Below, in pieces: positions 9,039-18,262 of a DNA stretch of 64,000 bases. The notes below the pieces were generated by a model. The model worked only from the letters and a program-made list of their open reading frames with translations. It searched no databases and had not been told where the DNA came from. Positions within the stretch are counted from its first letter, which is position 1; every line of letters starts with the position of its first letter. A program made the translations under genes and the position numbers. Source of the stretch: Paenibacillus nanensis (GTDB lineage: Bacteria; Bacillota; Bacilli; Paenibacillales; Paenibacillaceae); the NCBI RefSeq assembly GCF_003583765.1, contig NZ_QXQA01000001.1, forward strand, positions 620,001 through 684,000, in the 5' to 3' direction.

Positions 9039-10351
9039 GCGGACGCAAACGATATCGCACAAGATGGGCGGCTTGGCTAGTCATCGCGGCGGCATTCGGC
9101 TGCGCATGCTCGGCTGTCATTGTAAGAGGCGGGGCGGTGGAGTGGTTTTTTATGATGCTGACAGGAGGCCTTGTGCTTGTTAGCGGTTTGCTGCCGTTTA
9201 TCGCTATACGGAACATATCCGTGTCTCGCGCTTTGCCTGATACAGACATTGCTGCCGGAGAGCAGTTGACGATTCGTATGACGCTGCTCAGGAGCCGGCG
9301 AATTCCTATGGTATGGTTCGCGCTGGAGGATCTGCTGAACAACGATTGCGGGCTTGAAGAAAAAAACGTATCGCTCCGATCCGTATTTGCGCCGATGTTC
9401 GCGGGAGAGATGACCGTTCATTATGATTTGGACGGGCTGGATAGAGGGCTTTATTCGTTATCTTCCGTTACGGTGACGTGCGGGGATCCATTTGGCCTGA
9501 CATGTGTAAGGCGCGAGCTGCCTTTGCAGTCGGAGCTTGTTGTGACGCCTGCCAGGACGGAAGAGGAGATGCTTGGCGATGCTTCCGCGTCACGCTATGT
9601 TCAATCGGCTTCTGCCGAGGATGAGCATGTACGGACAAGGCAGGCGCTGCGCGAGCCGGGCGTGGATGGCGTTCCGATAAACCGATCGGGATCGGGGCCG
9701 GACACAAGAGCTTACCGGGACGGCGATTCGATCCGCCATCTCGACTTCCGGGCGGCGGCTAGAGGGCGGGGGCTGCAAACAAAGGTGTATGCCTCCGATT
9801 CGTACAAGGAATGGCATGTGGCGATCGACCAATATGCCGCGCCTTATCGCGGAGATAACGAATTGTTCGACGCTTGTATTGGTCTAGCGCTTGGAGCGGT
9901 TACGCGCGCTTCGGATGAGGGGAACCTCGTGACGCTGCATACCGAGGATTGGAGTTACATGCTGTCCAGTTCCGCTGGCAGAGACCGATCTGCCGGTTTA
10001 CAGGAGTTGAGACGGAGGCTTGCTTTGTTGCGTCCCTCGACGGAGCAAGCGGACAAGATTCATTTGGACGAAGAGTCGGTTAAGCCTTTTAGGGATAACA
10101 TGTTAAAAATGATTTCGGCAGACTGGCAAAATACGGAGCGATGGAACAGGCTTTTGGAGGAAATGGGAAGCCAAGGCGTCCGGCTTGAGTTGTGTTTGCT
10201 CACGCGGAACACCGTATTGTCCTTTGCAATGAGGGAACAGGCGCGCCAGCTTGAGGAGCGAGGGATCCCGGTATACTGGATGCATGTTGCGGGACGCAAC
10301 GAACAGCGGTCTGCGGCAGGAGAGGGAGTGAAAGCCTATGCGATGGGATAA
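9035..10351 (+). CDS. DUF58 domain protein
   Basis: 438 residues from ATG 9035 (ATGA overlap with moxR, AAGGGG 8 nt upstream). Two N-terminal membrane helices (about residues 7-50) lead to a cytosolic or envelope domain carrying the DUF58 signature around SGPDTRAYRDGDSIRHLDFRAAARGRGLQTK, corresponding to the family's Y-x-x-GD-x-R-x-I-D-W-K-x-x-A-R pattern. A VWA-like region follows. The biochemical role is unknown; the family is genetically tied to MoxR and to membrane transglutaminases. The next gene starts 14 bp before its stop. Confidence 0.9.
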   Translation: MSGRKRYRTRWAAWLVIAAAFGCACSAVIVRGGAVEWFFMMLTGGLVLVSGLLPFIAIRNISVSRALPDTDIAAGEQLTIRMTLLRSRRIPMVWFALEDLLNNDCGLEEKNVSLRSVFAPMFAGEMTVHYDLDGLDRGLYSLSSVTVTCGDPFGLTCVRRELPLQSELVVTPARTEEEMLGDASASRYVQSASAEDEHVRTRQALREPGVDGVPINRSGSGPDTRAYRDGDSIRHLDFRAAARGRGLQTKVYASDSYKEWHVAIDQYAAPYRGDNELFDACIGLALGAVTRASDEGNLVTLHTEDWSYMLSSSAGRDRSAGLQELRRRLALLRPSTEQADKIHLDEESVKPFRDNMLKMISADWQNTERWNRLLEEMGSQGVRLELCLLTRNTVLSFAMREQARQLEERGIPVYWMHVAGRNEQRSAAGEGVKAYAMG

Positions 10352-13022
10352 GGATGAGCTTGCTGCGGGACTCTCCGCCCCTTACCGGTTCATAACGAGC
10401 TTGCTGCTGTTCGGCCTGCTTGCGGAATGGCTGCTCCCTTGGACCGGTGAGGGGGAATGGACGATACTGTACCACCCCGTCCCGCTGCTTACGATCATCG
10501 GTTGTATGCTGGCGACCGGCCTTTTTAAAATGAACGGATGGATGACCGCGGTTATTCATACGCTGCTGGTTATCTTTTGTTTGATGTGGCTGTACAAAAG
10601 CGAAAACCAATCCAGCATCGACTGGCTGCTGTCGTTTCCCGGCATGTTGGCGGAGCAGGTCACGCTTATCGCAGAGGGCGGGCTTTGGGCAATGTCCGGA
10701 GAGCTGCGAACGCTGCTGCTGTTCGCCGGCTGGGCAATGCTGGCTCCTGCTCTTCAAGCGCTGATTTGGCTGCGGCAGGCAGCCCTCGGCATTGCGGCGC
10801 TTACGCTTCTTTACTTGGTGACGCTGCATGTCTGGCTCGGCATGGATGTGATGGGCGGTCTATTGCGGACGTCAGCGGAAGGCTTGCTGCTGGCGGCGAT
10901 TGTAGCCCTGCCCCGTGCGCGGCGGCTCATGGATGCCGGCATCGGGAAGCTGAAGGAAATCGAGGGGAGCTGGCTGGCGGGCTCTTTGTTCATTACGCTG
11001 ATCGTGGTCGGCTGCGCGCTGCTTGCCGCTGGGGATAAAGACAATACGGCGGCGCCCGCGGGCTGGACAGCTTCCATTACGGACCGTCTGGAGCAAAGCT
11101 TTGCCGCATTAAATGGCAGCGGATCAAGCGTGACGACACTGAGGTCTGTCGATTCATCGGGGCTCGGCCGGGCATTGACCGGTTACGGGTTCGATGACAC
11201 CTCGCTTGGCGGCGCGGTCAGCGACAATCCCGTGACGGTGTTCTGGGGCTATTCGCCCCTCCGCACGTATTGGCGCGGGGAAGCGAAGGCCGAATATGAC
11301 GGCAGAGGCTGGAGCAATCCGGACCATGACCAGTTGATGCTCATGCCGGTGCGCTCGATAACGGAAGAGGTTGACCGCGATGAACCGGAGGAGGACTCGG
11401 CTGCGGCGGCTTCGCAGGATGAGGTATTGTCGCTTGAGCGGCCGCTTATTACGCAGACGGTCATTTGGGACCATCCTACCGCGGCGATGCCGATTTTTTT
11501 ATCAGGTAAAAACGGCAAAGTGTCGGAGCTGATTGCGGCGGATCCCAGGCGAAAGCTGGGCAGCTACCTGTCCAACGGCGAGCTTGGCTCGCTGTATGCG
11601 CAATCGGGGGATCTTTTGCTGGAAGAGTACACGGTGCAAAGCCGCCTGCCGGTGACGGATGCGGCCACGCTTCGGTCGCTTGGAACGGGAGATGAGCTGC
11701 CGCAGGGCGTCCAGGGAGCCGAGAAGGAATGGACCAAAGAGGAGCTCACGCCCTTCCTGCAGCTGCCGGCTGCCCTTCCGGTGCGCGTTCGCGCATTGGC
11801 GGCCGAGGTTGCCGGCGGAGGCGTGACAAGCCGCTATGACCGGGTGAAGGCGGTTGAGCAATATTTGGAGAACACGTACCGTTATTCGAAAACGGACAGC
11901 GCGGTGCCGCCCGCGGGAGCGGATTTTGTCGACCACTTCCTATTCGAGCAAAAAAACGGCTACTGCGTCCATTTCTCTACCGCGATGGTTGTTCTGCTGA
12001 GGGCCGAGGGCATTCCAGCACGCTGGGTGAAGGGCTTTGCGCCGGGTACGCCCGTGCGAGGGGAAAGCTCAGGCGGTGGTTCGCTCGAAGCGGGCGCGCT
12101 GCTCTACGAGGTAAAAAGCTCGGACGCCCACGCGTGGGTAGAGGTATACTTCCCGGGAGCGGGGTGGGTCCCGTTCGACCCGACGCCGGGTTATGACGGC
12201 GTCTCCTCCATCGCGGCCGCCGCATCGGGGGCGCCTGGCGGCGGCATGCTAGGGGCTTCGGCCGGCGCCGGCGGAAGCAGCGCGGCCGTGGGAGCGGCGG
12301 CCGGCGGCGGATTGACGCTGGCCGAGCGCCTGGAGGCGGCGGCGGAGGACGGCGCCGCCGCGATCTCGCGCGGAGCGCGAGAATTGGCGGGCGCGGCGAA
12401 GCGCGCCGCCCGGTTTGCCGCGGCCGAGCCGGGGGCGGCGGCCGCGATTGGCGCAGCCGCGCTGGCGCTGGCAGGCGCGGCCGTGGCTGCGGCGCAGCGC
12501 AGGCGGCTGCGCGTAGCGCTCGCGCTGCGGCGCTATCGCGCGGCGAGCCTGGAGCGGGCCGCGCTGCAGCCGCAGGCGGCCACGGGCGCCGCCGGCGAGG
12601 CGCTCGGGCCGCGCCGGCCGCAGGCAGCCGCTGCTGCGGCGTCAGCGGCGGAGCGGCAGCGCGGCGCGCTGGTCGCCGTCGTCGAGGCGCTGCTCGCGCT
12701 GCTCTTGAGCCAGCTCCGCCGTGAATCGAAGGCGGCGTTCGCATCGCGTGAGGGGCTTGCCGCTAATCCAGATGTCGTTACGACGCGAGAGCTGACTCGT
12801 ATGCTAGGTGAGCGGCTGCCCGAAGAAAAACGCGCGACGCTTGCTTTGCTCGCGAATTGGCTGGAAGAGGCGAGCTTTGGTGCCCCGGGCGGTTTAGAAA
12901 ACCCGCCAGTCTATGAAGAATTGCGCGACGCCTGCAGGACGCTAGTATCAAGGCGCGTCCCCCGTATCGGGAAGAAAAGCGCCGCGCCAAGCCTTCGCAG
13001 CGAAACATCGAAGCAGATTTAA
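10338..13022 (+). CDS. Membrane-bound transglutaminase-like protein (TgpA/DUF3488 + DUF4129)
   Basis: 894 residues. Six or so membrane helices occupy residues 1-235, followed by an extracellular transglutaminase-like cysteine protease fold: catalytic Cys in NGYCVHFSTAMVVLLRAEGIPARW (near 541), His in SDAHAWVEVYFPG (near 598) and Asp in PFDPTPGY (near 612). A very Ala/Gly-rich stretch (about 625-790) contains one further helix (AAAIGAAALALAGAAVAA), then a cytosolic DUF4129-like tail (about 790-880). Third gene of the MoxR operon, overlapping DUF58 by 14 bp. The GC content rises sharply at 12220-12700 in the Ala-rich part. Substrate unknown. Confidence 0.9.
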   Translation: MRWDKDELAAGLSAPYRFITSLLLFGLLAEWLLPWTGEGEWTILYHPVPLLTIIGCMLATGLFKMNGWMTAVIHTLLVIFCLMWLYKSENQSSIDWLLSFPGMLAEQVTLIAEGGLWAMSGELRTLLLFAGWAMLAPALQALIWLRQAALGIAALTLLYLVTLHVWLGMDVMGGLLRTSAEGLLLAAIVALPRARRLMDAGIGKLKEIEGSWLAGSLFITLIVVGCALLAAGDKDNTAAPAGWTASITDRLEQSFAALNGSGSSVTTLRSVDSSGLGRALTGYGFDDTSLGGAVSDNPVTVFWGYSPLRTYWRGEAKAEYDGRGWSNPDHDQLMLMPVRSITEEVDRDEPEEDSAAAASQDEVLSLERPLITQTVIWDHPTAAMPIFLSGKNGKVSELIAADPRRKLGSYLSNGELGSLYAQSGDLLLEEYTVQSRLPVTDAATLRSLGTGDELPQGVQGAEKEWTKEELTPFLQLPAALPVRVRALAAEVAGGGVTSRYDRVKAVEQYLENTYRYSKTDSAVPPAGADFVDHFLFEQKNGYCVHFSTAMVVLLRAEGIPARWVKGFAPGTPVRGESSGGGSLEAGALLYEVKSSDAHAWVEVYFPGAGWVPFDPTPGYDGVSSIAAAASGAPGGGMLGASAGAGGSSAAVGAAAGGGLTLAERLEAAAEDGAAAISRGARELAGAAKRAARFAAAEPGAAAAIGAAALALAGAAVAAAQRRRLRVALALRRYRAASLERAALQPQAATGAAGEALGPRRPQAAAAAASAAERQRGALVAVVEALLALLLSQLRRESKAAFASREGLAANPDVVTTRELTRMLGERLPEEKRATLALLANWLEEASFGAPGGLENPPVYEELRDACRTLVSRRVPRIGKKSAAPSLRSETSKQI

Positions 13023-13026
13023 ACGT

Positions 13027-13067
13027 AAAGCCGTTCCCGGATTAAATGATCCGTGGAGCGGCTTTTT
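13027..13067 (+). terminator. Rho-independent terminator of the MoxR operon
   Basis: An 11-bp stem (AAAGCCGTTCC / GGAGCGGCTTT, one G-U) with a 16-nt loop precedes five T residues, four bases after the transglutaminase stop. Confidence 0.88.
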
Positions 13068-13121
13068 GCGCAATGCTGGCGCTAAGTTAGCGCTATAGTT
13101 GTTGCAACCGCGAACGCGCGC

Positions 13122-14772
13122 CTCTGCATCGGTATTTTCCGCCATTGCAGCATCAGATCCGCGCGCACTCGCCCCTGCAACGGCGTTTTCCACCCTTGCA
13201 GTGTCTGGCCTGTGTATGCGCGCGTCCGCAACGGCATTTTCCGCCATTGCAGCATCAGATTCGCTCGCGCGTGCCTCTGCAACGGCATTTTCCGCCATTG
13301 CAGCATCAGATCCGCGCGCACTCGCTCCTGCAACGGCATTTTTCACCATTGCAGCATCAGATCCGCGAAAGCGCGCCGCTGCAACGGCATTTTCCGCCAT
13401 AGCAGAAGCTGATCCGCGCGCGCTCGTCGATGCAACGGTGTTTTTTACCATTGCAGCATCAGATCCGCGAATGCGCGCCGCTGCAACGGCATTTTCCACC
13501 ATTGCAGCATCTGTTCCGCGAGCGCCTGCCCCTGCAACGGCGTTTCCACCCTTGCAGCGCGCGCTCGTCGCTGCAACTGCGTTTTCCACCATTGCAGCAT
13601 CAGATCCGCGCGCACTCGCTCCTGCAACGGCATTTTTCACCATTGCAGCATCAGATCCGCGAAAGCGCGCCGCTGCAACGGTATTTTTCACCCTTGCAGC
13701 ATCTGTTCCGCGAGCGCCTGCCCCTGCAACGGCATTTTCCACCATTGCAGCATCTAATCCGTGCTCTCCCGTCTCTGCAACGGTGTTTTTTACCATTGCA
13801 GCATCAGATCCACTCGAGCCTGCCCCTGCAACGGCATTTTCCACCATTGCAGCATCAGATCCGCGCGCACTCGCTCCTGCAACGGCATTTTTCACCCTTG
13901 CAGCATCAGATCCGCGAACGCGCGCCGCTGCAACGGCATTTTCCGCCATTGCAGCATCAGATCCGCGCGCACTCGCCGCTGCAACGGTATTTTTCACCCT
14001 TACAGCGTCTGGCTCGTGCATGCGCGCGTCCGCAACGGCATTTTCCGCCATTGCAGCATCAGATCCGCGCGCACTCGCCGCTGCAACGGTATTTTTCACC
14101 CTTACAGCGTCTGGCTCGTGCATGCGCGCGTCAGCAACGGCATTTTCCGCCATTGCAGCATCAGATCCGCGCGCACTCGCCCCTGCAATGGCATTTTTCA
14201 CCCTTGCAGCGTCTGGCTCGTGCATGCGCGCGTCCGCAACGGCATTTTCCGCCATTGCAGAAGCTGATCCGCGCGCACTCGCCGCTGCAATGGTATTTTT
14301 CACCCTTGCAGCATCTGTTCCGCGAGCGCCTGCCCCTGCAACGGCGTTTTCCACCCTTGCAGCATCAGATTCGCTCGCGCGTGCCCCTGCAACGGCATTT
14401 TCCACCATTGCAGCATCAGATTCGCTCGCGCGTGCCTCTGCAACGGCATTTTCCGCCATTGCAGCATCAGATTCGCTCGCGCGTGCCTCTGCAACGGCAT
14501 TTTCCGCCATTGCAGCATCAGATCCGCGCGCACTCGCTCCTGCAACGGCATTTTTCACCATTGCAGCATCAGATCCGCGAAAGCGCGCCGCTGCAACGGC
14601 ATTTTCCGCCATAGCAGAAGCTGATCCGCGCGCACTCGCCGCTGCAACGGCATTTTCCGCCATTGCAGAAGCTGATTCGCGCGCGCTCGTCGCTGCAACG
14701 GCATTTTCCGCCATTGCAGAAGCTGATCCGCGCGCACTCGCCTCTGCAACGGCGTTTTCCGCCATTGCAGAT
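13122..14772. repeat. Tandem array of about 32 hairpin units, 51-bp period (array 2)
   Basis: About 32 units of 51 bp, for example TGCAACGG at 13329, 13380 and 13431. Each unit is a 27-nt imperfect hairpin (arms CTGCAACGG and CCATTGCAG, T-rich loop) plus a 24-nt GC-rich linker such as CAGATCCGCGCGCACTCG. Two or three linker and loop variants alternate without a simple order. Because 51 is divisible by three and the unit lacks stops, all three forward frames and one reverse frame stay open for hundreds of codons; no reading frame has a ribosome-binding site, and the conserved element is the inverted repeat, not a peptide. I consider it non-coding. It lies between the MoxR-operon terminator and the guaA promoter. 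Confidence 0.9.
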
Positions 14773-14879
14773 CTGTTCCGTGCACGCTCCTTAAGCAAGC
14801 AACTGCCTGCCCCACAGAGCATACCCATCCTTTTTACACATAAGCTTACTCGATTGCGCGCGAGAGGGTCCTCTTTGCC

Positions 14880-14909
14880 TTGACTCGCTTAAAGCCGCTT
14901 ATATATAAT
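14880..14909 (+). promoter_or_regulatory. guaA promoter (SigA type)
   Basis: TTGACT at 14880-14885 and TATAAT at 14904-14909, separated by 18 bp, 29 bp before the guaA ATG. The short leader carries a GAGGGAGG ribosome-binding site and has no room for a riboswitch. Confidence 0.8.
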
Positions 14910-14937
14910 TACTACATCAATTGAGGGAGGCTCGGAA

Positions 14938-16476
14938 ATGACGAAGCAAAACGAAATTATCGTTGTCCTTGATTTCGGAGGACAGTACAACCAGCTGATC
15001 GCACGCCGCATCCGCGATTTGGGCGTTTACAGCGAACTGCTGCCTTTTAACACGCCGGTAGAACGGATCCGTGAATTGCAGCCGAAAGGCATCGTGTTCT
15101 CGGGAGGACCGGCTAGCGTATACGAGGAGAATGCACCGCTTGTTGACCCGGCAATTTATGATTTGAACGTGCCGATCTTCGGTATTTGCTACGGCATGCA
15201 AATGATGTCCCATCAGCTTAGCGGCAAGGTTGAGCGCGCGGGCAAACGCGAGTACGGCAAGGCTGAAGTGGAATTTACGGAAGGCAGCCATATCGTTCAC
15301 GGTCTGGATCGTGTCCAGACGGTATGGATGAGCCACAGCGATCTCGTCATCGAGCCGCCGGCGGGCTTCCGCATTGACGCAAGCACGGAGCATGCGCCGA
15401 TCGCAGGCATGAGCCATCCGGAGCGCGGCCTGTACGCGGTACAATTCCATCCGGAGGTACGCCACTCCACATACGGCAACGAAATGATCCGCAACTTCCT
15501 GTACAATATCTGTAAATGCGAAGGCAACTGGTCGATGGAGACGTTCATCGATGACACCATCCGCGAAATCCGCGAGCAAGTCGGCGACAAAAAGGTACTA
15601 TGCGCTCTGTCCGGCGGCGTAGATTCCTCCGTTGTTGCCATCCTGCTGCACAAAGCGATTGGCGACCAGTTGACTTGTATGTTTATTGATCACGGCCTCC
15701 TCCGCAAAGGCGAAGCCGAAAGCGTTATGGACACTTTTGTCGGCAAGTTCGATATGAAGGTGCTTAAGATCGACGCGAAGGACCGTTTCCTCGGCAAGCT
15801 GAAGGGCGTCGACGATCCGGAGCAAAAACGGAAGATCATCGGCAACGAATTTATCTATGTGTTCCAGGAAGAATCGGACAAGCTCGACGATTTCGAATTC
15901 CTGGCGCAAGGCACTCTGTACACGGATATCGTAGAGAGCGGCACAGCTACAGCTCAAACGATCAAGTCGCATCATAACGTTGGCGGCTTGCCGGAAGACA
16001 TTAAGTTCAAGCTCGTTGAACCGCTGAAGGCGCTGTTCAAGGACGAAGTCCGCAAAGTGGGCGAAGAGTGCGGCCTGCCCGCAGCCATCGTATGGCGTCA
16101 GCCATTCCCAGGTCCGGGTCTTGCGATCCGCGTGCTTGGCGAAGTAACCGAAGAGAAGCTGCACATCGTACGCGAGTCCGACGCGATTCTTCGCGAAGAA
16201 ATCGCCAAAGCCGGCCTTGACCGCGAAATTTGGCAATACTTCACCGCGCTGCCTAACATGAAGAGCGTAGGGGTCATGGGTGACGCCCGCACGTACTCCT
16301 ACACGGTAGGCATCCGCGCCGTCACTTCCATCGACGGCATGACCGCCGACTGGGCGCGCATCCCTTGGGACGTGCTGGAGAAAATCTCCGTTCGTATCGT
16401 TAACGAAGTAGACAACGTCAACCGTATCGTCTACGACGTAACATCGAAGCCGCCTGCTACAATCGAGTGGGAATAG
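14938..16476 (+). CDS. guaA: GMP synthase (glutamine-hydrolysing)
   Basis: 512 residues, full length. It aminates XMP to GMP using ATP and glutamine in the cytosol. The N-terminal class I glutamine amidotransferase has its nucleophile Cys84 in [10 protein letters not shown] and the His/Glu of VQFHPEV; the ATP-pyrophosphatase P-loop is ALSGGVDSS (about residues 223-231); the C-terminal dimerisation domain ends [13 protein letters not shown], as usual. GAGGGAGG precedes the ATG. The gene stands alone with its own promoter and terminator. It belongs functionally with the purine genes further along the window. Confidence 0.98.
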   Translation: MTKQNEIIVVLDFGGQYNQLIARRIRDLGVYSELLPFNTPVERIRELQPKGIVFSGGPASVYEENAPLVDPAIYDLNVPIFGICYGMQMMSHQLSGKVERAGKREYGKAEVEFTEGSHIVHGLDRVQTVWMSHSDLVIEPPAGFRIDASTEHAPIAGMSHPERGLYAVQFHPEVRHSTYGNEMIRNFLYNICKCEGNWSMETFIDDTIREIREQVGDKKVLCALSGGVDSSVVAILLHKAIGDQLTCMFIDHGLLRKGEAESVMDTFVGKFDMKVLKIDAKDRFLGKLKGVDDPEQKRKIIGNEFIYVFQEESDKLDDFEFLAQGTLYTDIVESGTATAQTIKSHHNVGGLPEDIKFKLVEPLKALFKDEVRKVGEECGLPAAIVWRQPFPGPGLAIRVLGEVTEEKLHIVRESDAILREEIAKAGLDREIWQYFTALPNMKSVGVMGDARTYSYTVGIRAVTSIDGMTADWARIPWDVLEKISVRIVNEVDNVNRIVYDVTSKPPATIEWE

Positions 16477-16506
16477 GTTAGAGAACCAATAAATGAGTAA
16501 AAAAAT

Positions 16507-16551
16507 ACTCTCTTTGATCTGCGAAGTTCGGCAGATTGAAGAGAGTTTTTT
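16507..16551 (+). terminator. guaA terminator
   Basis: A long stem (ACTCTCTT, GATCTGC / GCAGATT, GAAGAGAGT) around a short loop, followed by a run of six T residues, 30 bp after guaA. Confidence 0.92.
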
Positions 16552-16669
16552 ATGCAGCTGGTGTGTGCATGGGAGAGTGAATATCTATAGTTATTTTGCT
16601 TGAACGGAGTGTTTTAAAAAGAGCAGACATAGCCAGGATTAAATTAATAAACGTACTAGTATGTGAATA

Positions 16670-16715
16670 AACTCCCTCACATTTGCGCATTTGAACAAAT
16701 GGAAGGGAGTTTTTT
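16670..16715. terminator. Hairpin between guaA and the convergent DUF2935 gene
   Basis: AACTCCCT / AGGGAGTT arms with an inner CATTTG / CAAATG pairing. Six T residues follow on the plus strand and TTTATTC follows on the minus strand, so it can serve both directions; it directly abuts the stop of the minus-strand gene. The ~115 bp between this and the guaA terminator holds nothing I recognise. Confidence 0.75.
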
Positions 16716-17534
16716 CTAGTGCAAATCATTTATATTATAAGAACGATCGCCTTGCAAATGCCGCTCGAACATGTCGATGATCTCCAAGAAGCGCTCCGCC
16801 TCCCGGAATACGTGATCGGCGAGGAGAGGATGAATAATGCTCTTGATTCGGCAAGCCTCAATTAGTTCGCGCGCGGTCTTTTTGAAATCGCGAAGGCTGA
16901 CGACCGATACGCGATTTTGGTCAAGAAATTGGGTAAGTAACGGCTGCGTTTGAGACTGAGGCCGCATCGAGCTCAAGTCTTGCGCCTGCCAGAGCAGCGT
17001 ATCGAAATCATGGCTGAAATCCCGTGCCTGCTCCACAAGCTTGCGCTCGGAAGGGTCAAGCAAGTGACTAATAAATTTGGCATGGTCCGCCATGATTTTT
17101 AAGAAAAACACATTCTCATCGATGATAGCATCGGCAATCGGCTCCAGCTTCCCGTTATTCAGATCGGCTAGCCGGTTTCGGAAGTAATTCGCCTCCCTGC
17201 TCACATGATCAACCAAGAGCGGAAAGTTATTGGCTCCCGGAAGCTTGCATGTCAGAATTAATCCGAGCACTTTTCTTTTGAAAGCCCAAATATGGGAGGC
17301 GGCAGTATGCACCTCCGTATTAAAAACTATAATCTGCCGAGGGTCGGTGTTCTCGGAAAAAGCATTTGCTCTTCCTTCAATTTGTTCGAATAGGGAATAG
17401 AAGTTGTTTGCCTCTTGAATCAGCTGCGTATCCTCGCACCGAAACCCCAGCTTTAAAAACAAGGAGTGCTCCTTCATGATACGGGACCAGAAGCGCACTT
17501 CATCAAGCGAACGTACAACAAAGGCATCGGCCAT
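16716..17534 (-). CDS. DUF2935 family protein
   Basis: 272 residues, all-helical in appearance. It has two similar halves, each opening with an E-x-x-FW or D-H-x-x-REAxxF pattern (SLDEVRFWSRIMKEHSLFL, PLLVDHVSREANYFRNRL, PLLADHVFREAERFLEII). The regularly placed His and Glu residues suggest a ferritin-like metal-binding bundle, which is how DUF2935 structures are described; the substrate is unknown. TAGGAGGA lies 7 nt before the ATG. It is monocistronic, with a shared bidirectional terminator downstream, and is common in Bacilli. Confidence 0.85.
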   Translation of the reverse strand: MADAFVVRSLDEVRFWSRIMKEHSLFLKLGFRCEDTQLIQEANNFYSLFEQIEGRANAFSENTDPRQIIVFNTEVHTAASHIWAFKRKVLGLILTCKLPGANNFPLLVDHVSREANYFRNRLADLNNGKLEPIADAIIDENVFFLKIMADHAKFISHLLDPSERKLVEQARDFSHDFDTLLWQAQDLSSMRPQSQTQPLLTQFLDQNRVSVVSLRDFKKTARELIEACRIKSIIHPLLADHVFREAERFLEIIDMFERHLQGDRSYNINDLH

Positions 17535-17656
17535 CAGGATTCCTCCTAAAATAAAATCGACAGTATATCCTTATGATCGGCTACGTTTTTCAGAACTGGA
17601 AACAATTGGAGACATGACAGCGTTTTTTAGAAATTGCAGGCGGCCTCACATTTGCG

Positions 17657-17896
17657 TCATTCGTCATCTTCTCCGCCATTCGGTACAGAGGATATGTGCT
17701 TTAACCGCTGCTCGATCGCGTCAAGGCGTTGAAGAGCCTTCGATATGGCAAGTATCGCCACCCCCAAAGCACCCCCGCTAATCCAACATGTGAACGTAAT
17801 GAAGTCGCTAATGGATAAATGACCGTATAAAATACCTAGGACGACCCCCGCTAAAATAACAAACCCGCCTAACCATTTAAAATTTCTTGCTGACAT
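17657..17896 (-). CDS. Small two-helix membrane protein
   Basis: 79 residues from ATG 17896, chosen because AAGGAGGC lies 6 nt upstream; a longer frame reaches 17938 but lacks such a site. Two hydrophobic segments (FVILAGVVLGILYG and FTCWISGGALGVAILAI) are followed by a short amphipathic or coiled region (SKALQRLDAIEQRLKHI) and an acidic tail (GGEDDE). It starts ~120 bp upstream of the DUF2935 gene on the same strand. I do not recognise the family. Confidence 0.7.
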   Translation of the reverse strand: MSARNFKWLGGFVILAGVVLGILYGHLSISDFITFTCWISGGALGVAILAISKALQRLDAIEQRLKHISSVPNGGEDDE

Positions 17897-18014
17897 AAAA
17901 GCCTCCTTGGTCGATATCGATTTCCCTTTCCTATACAAAACACATCTACATGCGATCTAGTTGCAAAAAGCTTAATGCGGCTTGAATGTTTTGGACGAAA
18001 TTTGTACGAAAGCA

Positions 18015-18044
18015 TTGACTGGAAAGAAGATCTAATTATATATT
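18015..18044 (+). promoter_or_regulatory. Candidate promoter upstream of the SLH/GH43 gene
   Basis: TTGACT at 18015-18020 and TATATT at 18039-18044 with an 18-bp spacer, in a strongly AT-rich stretch (18000-18180). It would give a leader of about 210 nt before the main start, containing one short reading frame at 18197. Confidence 0.5.
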
Positions 18045-18196
18045 AGTTAATATATTTATCGGTTACTTAATTAAATTATTAATGTTATAAAATGACTCTA
18101 TAACTCATTATCTATCTGGTTTGTTGGCGATATATAATAACTAATATTTATATTAATAAACACATTTGTTTGTTAACTAATCGAAGGGGGCGGTCT

Positions 18197-18259
18197 ATGA
18201 AAATTTTTATTCTGGAAGCGAGTAAAAGTATCGGTCCAACTATTTCAAGGAGGCGATAG
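18197..18259 (+). CDS. Possible 20-residue leader peptide before the SLH/GH43 gene
   Basis: ATG at 18197 is preceded by GAAGGGGGCGG at good spacing and opens a 20-codon frame (MKIFILEASKSIGPTISRRR) ending with TAG at 18257-18259. Its last codons AGG AGG form the Shine-Dalgarno of the large gene, whose GTG lies three bases after the stop. That arrangement would couple translation of the two. It may also be fortuitous. Confidence 0.4.
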   Translation: MKIFILEASKSIGPTISRRR

Positions 18260-18262
18260 AAG

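Noticed and set aside
11977..12744. 255-codon antisense frame, Arg/Pro-rich
   Set aside because: Shadow of the GC-rich Ala tract of the transglutaminase gene; no start signal.
12948..14883. Long open frames on both strands over array 2 (up to about 600 codons, Ala-rich)
   Set aside because: They arise because a stop-free 51-bp unit keeps every frame open. No ribosome-binding sites, and conservation follows the hairpin and not the codons.
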